From the NCBI GenBank assembly GCA_049366695.1, contig JBMNCR010000011.1, positions 1 through 37,154 of the forward strand: DNA of 37,154 nucleotides, given 5' to 3'. Positions 24,529 to 32,978 of this stretch are shown piece by piece. Origin of the DNA: JBMNCR01 sp049366695. GTDB taxonomy: Bacteria > Bacillota > Clostridia > Eubacteriales > Alkalibacteraceae. Position numbers and translations under genes: made by a program. Positions within the stretch are counted from its first letter, which is position 1; every line of letters starts with the position of its first letter. The notes under the pieces are model-generated. The model worked only from the letters and a program-made list of their open reading frames with translations. It was not told the origin of the DNA and did no database searches.

Positions 24529-25402
24529 AAAAGCAGGAAAGATATATTACTTTGATCCACAAGATAATATTGTTGAAGTAGAAGATAGCGTAATAGTCGA
24601 AACAGCAAGAGGAATAGAGTATGGAAAAGTGGTTACAGGGATTAAGTACGTGACAGAAGATGAGATTGTAGCTCCTATAAAACCAGTTCTTAGAAAAGCT
24701 ACACAAAAAGATGAAAAGAATTACGAAAAGAATAAACAAAAAGAAATTAAGGCAATGGAAGTTTGTAAGGAAAAAGTTGAAAAACATGGTTTAGACATGA
24801 AGTTGATAGATGTAGAATACACTTTTGATAACAATAAAGTAATATTCTATTTTACTGCTGAAGGTAGAGTGGATTTTAGAGAATTAGTAAAAGATTTAGC
24901 CTCTGTTTTTAAGATTAGGATTGAATTACGTCAAATTGGTGTTAGAGATGAAGCTAAAATGCTTGGTGGATTAGGCCCATGCGGTATCCCTTTATGTTGT
25001 TCAAAGTGGCTAGGAGATTTTGAACCTGTATCAATAAAAATGGCAAAAGAACAAAATTTATCTCTTAATCCAAGTAAAATATCCGGTATATGTGGAAGAT
25101 TATTGTGTTGCTTAAAGTATGAACAAGATTTTTATGAGGAAGCATGTAAAAAGTTACCATCTCAAGGACAAAGAGTAGATACTCAAGATGGTAAAGGAGA
25201 AATATTTAAAATAAATATATTAGCAGAATCAGTGGTAGTAAAATTAGATGGTGAAGATGCTATATTAAATGAATATAAGATAGATGAAATAAAAATTGAG
25301 AATAAAAAGTGTAAAGAATGCCATAATAAAAATAGAATTAAAAAAGAAAATAAACAATTAACAAAAGAAGAAAAAGCACAGCTGAAGAAATTAGAAAAAT
25401 AA
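24500..25402 (+). CDS. ricT: PSP1/RicT (YaaT) family protein
   Basis: 300 residues. The PSP1 domain includes two cysteine knuckles, GPCGIPLCCSKW and GICGRLLCCLKYE, which correspond to the cysteines that bind [4Fe-4S] in Bacillus RicT. In Bacillus, RicT acts with RicA and RicF to help RNase Y cleave selected mRNAs and in sporulation control. The C-terminal tail is Lys/Glu rich and has an extra CKECHNKN motif. AGGAGG lies 11 bases before ATG, inside holB. The usual neighbours yaaQ, yaaR and yabA are absent here. Confidence 0.92.
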   Translation: MIKVVGIRFKKAGKIYYFDPQDNIVEVEDSVIVETARGIEYGKVVTGIKYVTEDEIVAPIKPVLRKATQKDEKNYEKNKQKEIKAMEVCKEKVEKHGLDMKLIDVEYTFDNNKVIFYFTAEGRVDFRELVKDLASVFKIRIELRQIGVRDEAKMLGGLGPCGIPLCCSKWLGDFEPVSIKMAKEQNLSLNPSKISGICGRLLCCLKYEQDFYEEACKKLPSQGQRVDTQDGKGEIFKINILAESVVVKLDGEDAILNEYKIDEIKIENKKCKECHNKNRIKKENKQLTKEEKAQLKKLEK

Positions 25403-25410
25403 AAAAAATA

Positions 25411-25438
25411 TTGATATTAATTTGTTTTATTATATAAT
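25411..25438 (+). promoter_or_regulatory. Promoter of the ferredoxin gene
   Basis: TTGATA (25411-25416), 16-base spacer, perfect TATAAT (25433-25438), 46 bases before the start codon. Confidence 0.65.
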
Positions 25439-25483
25439 ATTAGCATGTACGATTAAATCTCAAACTTCAAGGAGGTGAAAAAC

Positions 25484-25654
25484 ATGGCATATGTAATAAA
25501 TGATGATTGCATATCTTGTGGTTCTTGCGAGCCAGAATGTCCTGTTGATGCAATTAGTGAAGGCGATGGAATTTACATAATTGATGCTACTGCATGTACT
25601 GAATGCGGTGCTTGTGCAGATGTATGTCCTGTTGATGCAGCTCAACCACAATAA
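25484..25654 (+). CDS. 2[4Fe-4S] ferredoxin
   Basis: 56-residue clostridial-type ferredoxin. Two CxxCxxCxxxCP motifs: CISCGSCEPECPVDAI and CTECGACADVCPVDA, each able to hold one [4Fe-4S] cluster together with the other motif's last Cys. Low-potential cytoplasmic electron carrier. RBS AAGGAGGTG lies 7 bases before ATG. It has its own promoter and terminator, so it is a separate highly expressed unit inserted between ricT and trmN6. Confidence 0.97.
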   Translation: MAYVINDDCISCGSCEPECPVDAISEGDGIYIIDATACTECGACADVCPVDAAQPQ

Positions 25655-25668
25655 GTTTTTAAGAAATT

Positions 25669-25700
25669 GGCCTCCATGTTTGAGAGGTCTTTTTATTTTA
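25669..25700 (+). terminator. Terminator after the ferredoxin gene
   Basis: GGCCTC, a 9-base loop, GAGGTC (one G-U pair), then TTTTTATTTTA. Confidence 0.82.
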
Positions 25701-25709
25701 CTCAAATAA

Positions 25710-25827
25710 TTATACACATACATATCCACAGGTATGTTGATAAATCAGAGTATATTATAGAAAACTATACTTATTAACCACAATATTATCCACAAATTGT
25801 TGATAGTATTGTGGTTTCTGTGGATAG
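25710..25827. promoter_or_regulatory. DnaA-box cluster with a 41-base imperfect palindrome
   Basis: Two perfect DnaA boxes, TTATACACA (25710-25718) and TTATCCACA (25786-25794). Single-mismatch boxes are ATATCCACA (25722-25730), TTAACCACA (25773-25781) and, on the minus strand, CTATCCACA (25819-25827). The middle box lies in an inverted repeat at 25776-25816 with 20-base arms and two mismatches. No gene is present. The cluster lies just upstream of trmN6 and about 25 kb from recF. Confidence 0.6.
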
Positions 25828-25900
25828 ATAACAATATTTAGTATCTAACGTATGTTCTATACAAAATATGATAAGCATAATTTAGAGGAGTGTAAAATTT

Positions 25901-26653
25901 GTGGAAAACTTCATTAGAAATGAACAAGAGACAGTGGACAACTTACATATTGAAGGATATAAAATAATACAAAATAAAGACTATTTTAGATATGGTATGG
26001 ATGCAGTATTATTATCTTGGTTTGCTTCAAAAAGAATTGCTAGAAATAATAAAATTATTGATCTTGGAACAGGAACTGGAATTCTACCCATATTATTATT
26101 TTTGCAATCAAAAAACAAACATATAGATGCATTAGAAATTCAGGATTATTTTGTAGATATTGCTAAGAGAAATGTAATTCTAAATAATATGAATGAGTTT
26201 GTAAATATTATTCACGGTGATATTAGGGAGTTGCCAAATGAAATAAAACTTGGAAGTTACGATGTTGTTGTGTCAAATCCACCATACATGGCAATTGAAG
26301 ATGGAATGAAGAATAAAAACAAAATAAAAGCAATAGCTAGACATGAGTTAAAATGCAATATTTGCGATTTAGTAGTAGCTTCAAGCAAATTATTAAAGGA
26401 AAAAGGAAAACTTATTTTTGTTCATAAATGTGAAAGATTAGTAGATATATTTTTTAATATGAGAAAATACAATATAGAGCCAAAATGTATTAACTATGTA
26501 TATCCTAAAAAATATAAGGAGCCAAATCTAGTATTAATTGAAGGAATAAAAAATGCAAAACCATGTTTAAAAATTAATAATCCGATAATTATATATAATA
26601 ATAATGGGGAATACACAAATCAATTAAAAGAAATATACGGATATATTGAATAG
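25901..26653 (+). CDS. tRNA m6A37 methyltransferase-like protein (TrmN6/YabB)
   Basis: 250-residue class I SAM methyltransferase. SAM motif IIDLGTGTGILPIL, then ALEIQ, and the N6-adenine-type catalytic motif NPPY in VVSNPPYMA. The N-terminal DNLHIEGYKIIQNKDYFRYGMDAVLL is typical of the TrmN6/YfiC group. GTG 25901 is the start with AGAGGAG upstream. In Bacillus yabB follows yaaT closely; here the ferredoxin and a DnaA-box cluster intervene, and rsmI does not follow. Confidence 0.85.
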   Translation: MENFIRNEQETVDNLHIEGYKIIQNKDYFRYGMDAVLLSWFASKRIARNNKIIDLGTGTGILPILLFLQSKNKHIDALEIQDYFVDIAKRNVILNNMNEFVNIIHGDIRELPNEIKLGSYDVVVSNPPYMAIEDGMKNKNKIKAIARHELKCNICDLVVASSKLLKEKGKLIFVHKCERLVDIFFNMRKYNIEPKCINYVYPKKYKEPNLVLIEGIKNAKPCLKINNPIIIYNNNGEYTNQLKEIYGYIE

Positions 26654-26655
26654 TA

Positions 26656-26696
26656 AAACAAATAAACTTCTACTTTTTCTAGAAGTTTATTTGTTT
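26656..26696. terminator. Bidirectional terminator between trmN6 and hisIE
   Basis: Perfect 17-base arms (26656-26672 and 26680-26696) with a 7-base loop. The A-rich and T-rich ends serve both converging transcripts. Confidence 0.88.
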
Positions 26697-26704
26697 AGTA
26701 AATA

Positions 26705-27325
26705 TTATTTGTGTCTTTTATTTAATTCACAAAATATATCAGATAAGGTTATTCCTTGATTTACAAGAAGTACTAAAAGATGATATATCAAGTCGGATGT
26801 TTCGTAAACAACTTCTTCCTTTGAGTTGTTTTTTGCTGCAATAATTGTCTCTGAGGATTCTTCGCCTAATTTTTTTAATATTTTATCCAAACCTTTATCA
26901 AAAAGATAATTTGTATATGAACCCTCTTTAGGATCTTGCTTTCGTTCAGAAATAATATTATATAGTTTATTTAATATTGACATATTATTTTCTTCAGACT
27001 CTTGTGGAAGAATATTTCTGTAAAAACAGCTATTTTCTCCAGTATGACAACTGGGACCTCTAGGTTCTACCTTTATGAGTAGTGTATCAGCGTCACAATC
27101 GTATTTAATTGATTTAACATTTTGATAATTTCCTGATGTTTCTCCCTTGTTCCATTGAGATTGTCTACTTCTGCTATAAAACCAAGTAGTCATGGTAGAT
27201 ATTGTTTTACCTAATGACTCTTCATTCATATAAGCTAACATTAATACTTCGTTTGTATTATAGTCTTGAACTATTGCTGGTATTAAACCATGTGAATCGT
27301 ATTTTAAACTTGAAAGTTCTATCAA
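26705..27325 (-). CDS. hisIE: Bifunctional phosphoribosyl-AMP cyclohydrolase / phosphoribosyl-ATP pyrophosphatase
   Basis: 206 residues, steps 2 and 3 of histidine synthesis. The HisI domain (1 to about 115) has DCDADTLL metal aspartates and GPSCHTG with the zinc cysteine. The HisE helical domain (about 120-206) has the EESSETIIAAKN and EVVYETSDLIYHLLVLL acidic helices. The start is TTG 27325, overlapping the hisF stop as TTGA, with AGGAGATG upstream. Last gene of the operon. Confidence 0.95.
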   Translation of the reverse strand: MIELSSLKYDSHGLIPAIVQDYNTNEVLMLAYMNEESLGKTISTMTTWFYSRSRQSQWNKGETSGNYQNVKSIKYDCDADTLLIKVEPRGPSCHTGENSCFYRNILPQESEENNMSILNKLYNIISERKQDPKEGSYTNYLFDKGLDKILKKLGEESSETIIAAKNNSKEEVVYETSDLIYHLLVLLVNQGITLSDIFCELNKRHK

Positions 27326-28086
27326 TATTCACATCTCCTAACATGTATATTTTTATGGTTTAGAAATTCTTTTAATTCAGATATATTTATTTGTTTATAA
27401 TGAAATACTGAGGCAGCCAAAGCCGCATCTGCTCCACACTTAAACACTTCTTCAAAATGTTCCATTTCTCCAGCCCCACCTGAAGCTATAATAGGTATAT
27501 TAAGTTTTTGAGATAATATTTTATTTAATTCTATATCATAACCTTTTTTAATACCGTCAGTGTCTATAGAGTTTATGCATATTTCTCCAGCACCTAATTT
27601 TTGACCCTTTTCTGCCCATTGTATGGCATCTATACCGGTGTTTTCTCTACCACCTTTAATGTATACATCCCAAGAGCCAGAATTGTTTCTTTTAGCATCA
27701 ATAGACAAAACTACACATTGACTGCCAAATTTTAGAGATGCATTTTTTATAAGATCGGGATTAGTAACTGCTGCAGAATTTACAGATACTTTATCTGCAC
27801 CTGCTAGTAATACTTTTCTAAAATCATCTACAGTTCTTATCCCTCCCCCAATTGTAAATGGTATGTTAATACTTTCAGCTACTTTTTCTACAATATTTAG
27901 AAAAATGTCTCTTGATTCATGGGAAGCAGTTATATCATAAAACACTAGTTCATCAGCGCACTGTAATGAGTAATATTTACCCAATTCTACTGGATCAGCT
28001 ACGTCTTTAATATTTTGAAACTTTTTTCCTTTTACAACTCTTCCTTTATCTACGTCTAAACAGGGAATTATTCTTTTTGTTAGCAT
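27322..28086 (-). CDS. hisF: Imidazole glycerol-phosphate synthase, cyclase subunit
   Basis: 254-residue TIM barrel. Uses ammonia from HisH to turn PRFAR into imidazole glycerol phosphate and AICAR. Catalytic Asp are in IPCLDVDKGRVVKG (about residue 11) and LSIDAKR. IASGGAG and the two phosphate loops (GGGIRT) are present. AAGGTG precedes ATG. Overlaps hisIE by 4 bases and follows hisA by 15. Confidence 0.97.
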   Translation of the reverse strand: MLTKRIIPCLDVDKGRVVKGKKFQNIKDVADPVELGKYYSLQCADELVFYDITASHESRDIFLNIVEKVAESINIPFTIGGGIRTVDDFRKVLLAGADKVSVNSAAVTNPDLIKNASLKFGSQCVVLSIDAKRNNSGSWDVYIKGGRENTGIDAIQWAEKGQKLGAGEICINSIDTDGIKKGYDIELNKILSQKLNIPIIASGGAGEMEHFEEVFKCGADAALAASVFHYKQINISELKEFLNHKNIHVRRCEY

Positions 28087-28101
28087 ATAAACACCTTCTT
28101 T

Positions 28102-28806
28102 TTAAGCATATATTTCTTCTATAGTTAAAGTTCCTTCGTACAATGCTTTTCCAGTAATAGCGCCATAAAGATTAAGTGATTCCAATTTTCTAATATGTCC
28201 AATATTTGCAATGCCACCTGATGCAATTATATTGGTGTTTACATGTTCTTTTAATGAACAAAGAGCCTCGTAATTTGGTCCACTCATCATACCATCTTTA
28301 GAAATATCAGTATATATAATGGTGGATACACCTAGATTTTCTAGATCTTTTGCAAAGTCTAAAGCTTTTATATTACTAGTTTCAACCCAACCTTTTATTG
28401 CAACAAGCTCATCTTTTGCGTCAATAGAAACTGCAATTTTTTCAGGGTATGAATTACATAAATCTTTCACTAGATCGTAATTATTAACTGCAGAAGTACC
28501 GAGAATTATTCTGTTTACACCTACCGATAAATATTTATCTGCTCGATCTCTATTTCTTATTCCACCACCTACTTGTACAGGTATATTTAAATTCTTAGTT
28601 ATTTTACTGATAATTTCATAGTTTATATCTTCACCTTTTAAAGCACCATCAAGATCTACAAGATGTAGATACTTTGCTCCATTATTTTCCCACATTTTTG
28701 CCACTTCTAAAGGATCCTCAAAGTAAATGGTTTCCTTATTGAAATTACCTTGAGTCAACCTTACACATTTACCATCTTTTATATCAATTGCCGGTATAAC
28801 TAACAT
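28102..28806 (-). CDS. hisA: ProFAR isomerase
   Basis: 234-residue TIM barrel, paralogous to HisF. Catalyses the Amadori rearrangement of ProFAR to PRFAR. Catalytic Asp are in IPAIDIKDGKCVRL and VSIDAKD; GGGIRN and IASGGIAN form phosphate loops. AAGGAG is inside the hisH end, and the start overlaps hisH by 7 bases. Confidence 0.97.
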   Translation of the reverse strand: MLVIPAIDIKDGKCVRLTQGNFNKETIYFEDPLEVAKMWENNGAKYLHLVDLDGALKGEDINYEIISKITKNLNIPVQVGGGIRNRDRADKYLSVGVNRIILGTSAVNNYDLVKDLCNSYPEKIAVSIDAKDELVAIKGWVETSNIKALDFAKDLENLGVSTIIYTDISKDGMMSGPNYEALCSLKEHVNTNIIASGGIANIGHIRKLESLNLYGAITGKALYEGTLTIEEIYA

Positions 28807-29408
28807 TTTATCATCTCCTTAAAGTTCTGAAGTAATTTTATGCCTGTATCACTACTTTTTTCAGGATGGAATTGCATCCCAAAAACATTATCCTTTGCTA
28901 CTACAGCAGGAACTTTTACATCATAATCTGTATAAAGCAACACATTATTGAAATTTCTTGCTTTTAAATAATAGGAATGTACAAAATAAACGTATTCTCC
29001 TTCATTAATATCTTTAATCAATTTATGATCTTTGTTTTTATGCAAACTGTTCCAACCCATATGTGGTACCTTTAAATTATTAGAAAATCTAACAATTTCG
29101 CCTTCAATTAATCCTAACCCATTCCAAATACCATCTTCATAACTGGTATCAAATAATAATTGCATTCCTAAACAAATCCCTAATAGAGGTTTACCTGTTT
29201 TTACATTATCTTTTATACAATCTACTAGGTTATAATCAATAAGGTTATCCATTGCATCCTTAAAGGCACCTACCCCGGGTAATATAATAGCATGTGAATT
29301 ATTGATTTTATTTATATCTGAAGTGATAAATGCATCAAGGTCCAATTTTTTTAATGCAGTATATACATTTTTTAAGTTTCCTACACCGTAATCAATAATT
29401 GCAATCAT
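28800..29408 (-). CDS. hisH: Imidazole glycerol-phosphate synthase, glutamine amidotransferase subunit
   Basis: 202-residue class I glutaminase that feeds ammonia to HisF. Nucleophile Cys in GICLGMQLL, and the catalytic His/Glu pair in QFHPEKSSDTG. LPGVGAF with the oxyanion loop is present. AAAGGAG precedes ATG. Lies 12 bases after hisB. Confidence 0.97.
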   Translation of the reverse strand: MIAIIDYGVGNLKNVYTALKKLDLDAFITSDINKINNSHAIILPGVGAFKDAMDNLIDYNLVDCIKDNVKTGKPLLGICLGMQLLFDTSYEDGIWNGLGLIEGEIVRFSNNLKVPHMGWNSLHKNKDHKLIKDINEGEYVYFVHSYYLKARNFNNVLLYTDYDVKVPAVVAKDNVFGMQFHPEKSSDTGIKLLQNFKEMIKC

Positions 29409-29420
29409 AATTAGTCTCCT

Positions 29421-30005
29421 TTAAAGTACACCCTTTGTTGAAGGGATATCTTGATTTTTTTCGTTTATAGAACAAGCTTCTTTTAATGCTCTACTCAAAG
29501 ATTTAAATATTGATTCAAAAATATGATGAGTATTTTCACCATATAAATTTGTTATATGAAGATTCATACCAAGATTCATAGCAAGAGCATAAAAGAATTC
29601 CTTCATAGCGTCTGTTTCCATGTCTCCAACTTTGTCCCTAGTTATATTTACATTATAAACAAGGTATCCTCTTCCACTTAAGTCTATACTTACTCTGCTT
29701 AAAGATTCATCCATAGGACAATAAAAAGTACCATATCTATTTATACCTGTCTTTGTATCAAGAGCAGTCTTAAATGCGTTACCTAATACTATGCCAATAT
29801 CTTCTACAGAGTGGTGATTATCGACGTTTAAGTCACCTTTACATAACAAATCTACATCAAAAGATCCATGTTTTGAAAAAAGTACTAACATATGATCAAG
29901 AAATCCAATTCCAGTATTGCAATTACATTTACCTGTACCGTCAATATTAATCTTACAAGTGATATCAGTTTCTAGAGTTTTTCTATCAAAGGAACTAATT
30001 CTCAT
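29421..30005 (-). CDS. hisB: Imidazole glycerol-phosphate dehydratase (monofunctional)
   Basis: 194 residues. Metal-binding motifs HHSVEDIG and HHIFES, with HMLVLFSKHG and MDESLSR. It contains only the dehydratase; there is no N-terminal HAD histidinol-phosphatase domain as in E. coli. GGAGG lies 8 bases before ATG 30005. Overlaps the hisC end by 11 bases. Confidence 0.97.
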   Translation of the reverse strand: MRISSFDRKTLETDITCKINIDGTGKCNCNTGIGFLDHMLVLFSKHGSFDVDLLCKGDLNVDNHHSVEDIGIVLGNAFKTALDTKTGINRYGTFYCPMDESLSRVSIDLSGRGYLVYNVNITRDKVGDMETDAMKEFFYALAMNLGMNLHITNLYGENTHHIFESIFKSLSRALKEACSINEKNQDIPSTKGVL

Positions 30006-31062
30006 TTAAATAACCTCCAATTATTTTGACTAAATAGTCATTAGTTTGTATATCACCGACAGTAATTCTAAAACAGTCAGATAAATAAGCGTGTTTATTA
30101 TAATATTTAACTAGAATGTCTTTACTTAGTAAGTAATCAAATAATTCTTTACTACCATTTTCATATTTTATTAATATAAAATTTGCAGATGATTCATATA
30201 CTTTAATATTTTTAAAAGATAAAAGTTTATTATATAGTCTAATTCTTTCATCAATTATTTTTATAGTAAACTCTTTTACTAGATCAATATTATCTAATAA
30301 TATTTCACCTAATAATTGTGACATAGAGTTTAAATTGTAGGGCTGTTTTATTTTATATAACCAGTTTATGATATTTTCATTTCCTATGGCGTAGCCTACC
30401 CTTAGACCTGCCATTCCTAAAGCTTTTGATAAAGTTTTTAAAATAATTATGTTTTCATATTTATCAATTAAATCAAGACAGCTTTTTCCGTAAAAGTCCA
30501 TATAAGCTTCATCAATGACAACAATACAGGAAGTATTATTTAAAATTGATAGGATTTCATCTTTTGGAATAGCATAACCAGTTGGATTATTTGGTACACA
30601 TAAAAATAGTAATTTTGCATTATTATCATTTGTTGTTTTAATAATTTCTTGAGTGTCTACTTTAAAATCATCACCAGGCTTTACAGATATGAAATTGCCT
30701 TTTGCTATTTTAGTTCCAATTGAATACATATCAAAAGTTGGTACATGAGATACTACTACATCATTTGATTGGACAAAAGTTGTAAATATCATAGATATCA
30801 ACTCATCAGATCCATTACCACAAATAATATTTTCTTTAGATACTTCATTATACTTAGCTAATCGTTCTCTTAAGCCTTTACTCATAGGATCGGGATATAA
30901 ATTAGGCTTAAAGGATTTAATACCTTCTAATATAGAATCGTTAATGTAGTTAAATATATTATAAGGACTTTCATTTGCATTTAATACATATTTATAATTA
31001 TTATCAGGCACTGTATAATTTTTAAAATCTAATAGGTGTTTGTTTACTAATTTATCAATCAT
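29995..31062 (-). CDS. hisC: Histidinol-phosphate aminotransferase
   Basis: 355-residue fold-type I PLP aminotransferase. LNANESPYN at the start, CVPNNPTGYAIP, VVIDEAYMDF, and the Schiff-base Lys in LKTLSKALGMAGLRVGY. Transfers the amino group from glutamate to imidazole acetol phosphate. GGAGGAG precedes ATG. Overlaps hisD by 8 bases. Confidence 0.96.
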   Translation of the reverse strand: MIDKLVNKHLLDFKNYTVPDNNYKYVLNANESPYNIFNYINDSILEGIKSFKPNLYPDPMSKGLRERLAKYNEVSKENIICGNGSDELISMIFTTFVQSNDVVVSHVPTFDMYSIGTKIAKGNFISVKPGDDFKVDTQEIIKTTNDNNAKLLFLCVPNNPTGYAIPKDEILSILNNTSCIVVIDEAYMDFYGKSCLDLIDKYENIIILKTLSKALGMAGLRVGYAIGNENIINWLYKIKQPYNLNSMSQLLGEILLDNIDLVKEFTIKIIDERIRLYNKLLSFKNIKVYESSANFILIKYENGSKELFDYLLSKDILVKYYNKHAYLSDCFRITVGDIQTNDYLVKIIGGYLNEN

Positions 31063-32341
31063 AAAATCTCCTCCTTACAGCATCCGCATGTGCTTTAAAA
31101 CCTTCAGCTTCTGCAAACTTAACTACCTGATTCTGTACCTTTTGTAAACTCTCTTTTTCATAATAAATTATACTAGATTTTTTGACAAAATCATAAACCC
31201 CCAAAGGAGATGAAAACTTTGCTGTACCCGATGTGGGAAGTGTATGATTTGGACCTGCAAAATAATCACCTATAGGCTCAGGACTATATGATCCTAAGAA
31301 TATCGCACCGGCATTTTTAATTTCTTTTAGTACATCAAAGGGTTTATCTAGCATGATTTCTAAATGTTCAGGTGCTATTATATTACATAATTTAATTGCT
31401 GTTATTATTGAATCGACAATAAAAATTTTAGCATTACTATCTATAGATTTTTTAATAATATCCTTACGAGGAAGTTCATTCATTTGAATATGAAGTTGCT
31501 CAAGGACTTTTTCAGCTATATCATCAGTTGAAATTAAAATAGATGTAGCCATTTCATCGTGTTCAGCTTGAGATAACATATCGGCAGCTATATAAGATGG
31601 ATTACTTTCTTTATTTGCAAGTATACAGATTTCACTAGGTCCAGCAATCATATCAATAGCTACTTTGCCATATACTTGTTTTTTTGCTGTAGCAACATAT
31701 ATATTGCCAGGCCCAACAATTTTATTTACTGGAAGTATACTTTCAGTTCCATATGCTAGTGCGGCTATACCTTGAGCACCTCCAACTTTGTATATTTCGT
31801 CAATACCAACTAAATCAGCAGCAACAAGTATATATGGATTTATTTTTCCATAAATATTAGGAGGAGTAATGAGTGCGATTGATTTGACTCCTGCAACAAT
31901 AGCAGGTATGGCATCCATCAATACTGTTGAAGGATATCCCCCTTTACCACCAGGCACATATAATCCTACACGATCTATAGGAGTTATTTGTTGACCTAAG
32001 GTTACTCCTGGAGAAAACTCTTTCATCCAAGTGTTTTGAACTTGATGTTCGTGAAATGATTGAATATTTTTTTTTGCAGTTTTTAGTATTTCTATAAAAT
32101 TGTCATCAACTTCTTTATATGCATCTAAAATTTCTTTTTTAGTTACCTTTATATTTTCTAATAAAATATTATCAAATTTTTCTGTATAGTTTTTTAAGGC
32201 TTTATCACCCATTTTTTTTACGTTATCAATAATTTTTTTTACTGTATCCTCAATCTGTATATTCTCATCAGTATTTCTATTTAATAATTTGTTAATGTAA
32301 TCTTCAGTTAAATTTTCATTATTAAGAAAACATTTTTTCAT
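31055..32341 (-). CDS. hisD: Histidinol dehydrogenase
   Basis: 428 residues. Oxidises L-histidinol to histidine in two NAD-dependent steps; zinc enzyme. Signature region VAIDMIAGPSEICIL, LSQAEHDEMATSILIST and the C-terminal GPNHTLPTSGTA are clear. ATG 32341 chosen because GAGAGGG lies 7 bases upstream; upstream in-frame codons (ATG 32347, TTG 32362) sit on or before that RBS. Overlaps hisG by 20 bases. Confidence 0.96.
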   Translation of the reverse strand: MKKCFLNNENLTEDYINKLLNRNTDENIQIEDTVKKIIDNVKKMGDKALKNYTEKFDNILLENIKVTKKEILDAYKEVDDNFIEILKTAKKNIQSFHEHQVQNTWMKEFSPGVTLGQQITPIDRVGLYVPGGKGGYPSTVLMDAIPAIVAGVKSIALITPPNIYGKINPYILVAADLVGIDEIYKVGGAQGIAALAYGTESILPVNKIVGPGNIYVATAKKQVYGKVAIDMIAGPSEICILANKESNPSYIAADMLSQAEHDEMATSILISTDDIAEKVLEQLHIQMNELPRKDIIKKSIDSNAKIFIVDSIITAIKLCNIIAPEHLEIMLDKPFDVLKEIKNAGAIFLGSYSPEPIGDYFAGPNHTLPTSGTAKFSSPLGVYDFVKKSSIIYYEKESLQKVQNQVVKFAEAEGFKAHADAVRRRFYD

Positions 32342-32978
32342 TATCATTCCCTCTCTCAACAATTGATTCTAAAGATTTTATAATATACTGTATTTCATTA
32401 TATTTTGTTTTGAGACTTACTTTATTTGCTATAAGTCTAGCACTAATATCAAGTATACTTTCGTGAACTACAAGCCCATTTTCTTTTAATGTTTTACCAC
32501 TTTCTACTATATCAACAATAATATCAGATAAGCCAATGATAGGAGCTAACTCCACTGAACCATTCAATTTTATAATATCTGTTAGTATCCCTAATTGATG
32601 GAAATAATTCTTAGTTATATTTGGGTACTTAGTTCCTACAATTATTTTTTTTGAGTAATCGGGAATTTTATCATAAAAACCTGCAATGCACATGTTGCAT
32701 TTACCTACATTTAAATTTATAAGTTCATATACATCGTATTTATTTTCTAATAGAATATCTTTTCCAACAATTCCTATATCAGCCGCCCCTTTTTCCACAT
32801 AAACAGGTACATCAGGAGATTTTACTAAAGTGACCCGCACATTGTTTTTTTCGTCATCAAAAATTAATTTGCGACTATCTTTAGAGTATTCTTTAAAACA
32901 ATATCCACAGGAGATTAATAAATCTATGGCGGATTTAGCCAGTCGTCCTTTAGCTAGAGCAATATTTAAATATTTCAT
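32322..32978 (-). CDS. hisG: ATP phosphoribosyltransferase, short form catalytic subunit
   Basis: 218 residues. Joins ATP and PRPP, the committed step. It lacks the C-terminal regulatory domain of long HisG, so it needs HisZ for activity and histidine feedback. NIALAKGRL, EKGAADIGIVGKDIL, and IVDIVESGKTLKENGL (PRPP loop) are present. Starts on the last base of the hisZ stop codon, with AAAGGAG inside hisZ. Confidence 0.97.
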   Translation of the reverse strand: MKYLNIALAKGRLAKSAIDLLISCGYCFKEYSKDSRKLIFDDEKNNVRVTLVKSPDVPVYVEKGAADIGIVGKDILLENKYDVYELINLNVGKCNMCIAGFYDKIPDYSKKIIVGTKYPNITKNYFHQLGILTDIIKLNGSVELAPIIGLSDIIVDIVESGKTLKENGLVVHESILDISARLIANKVSLKTKYNEIQYIIKSLESIVERGNDNEKMFS

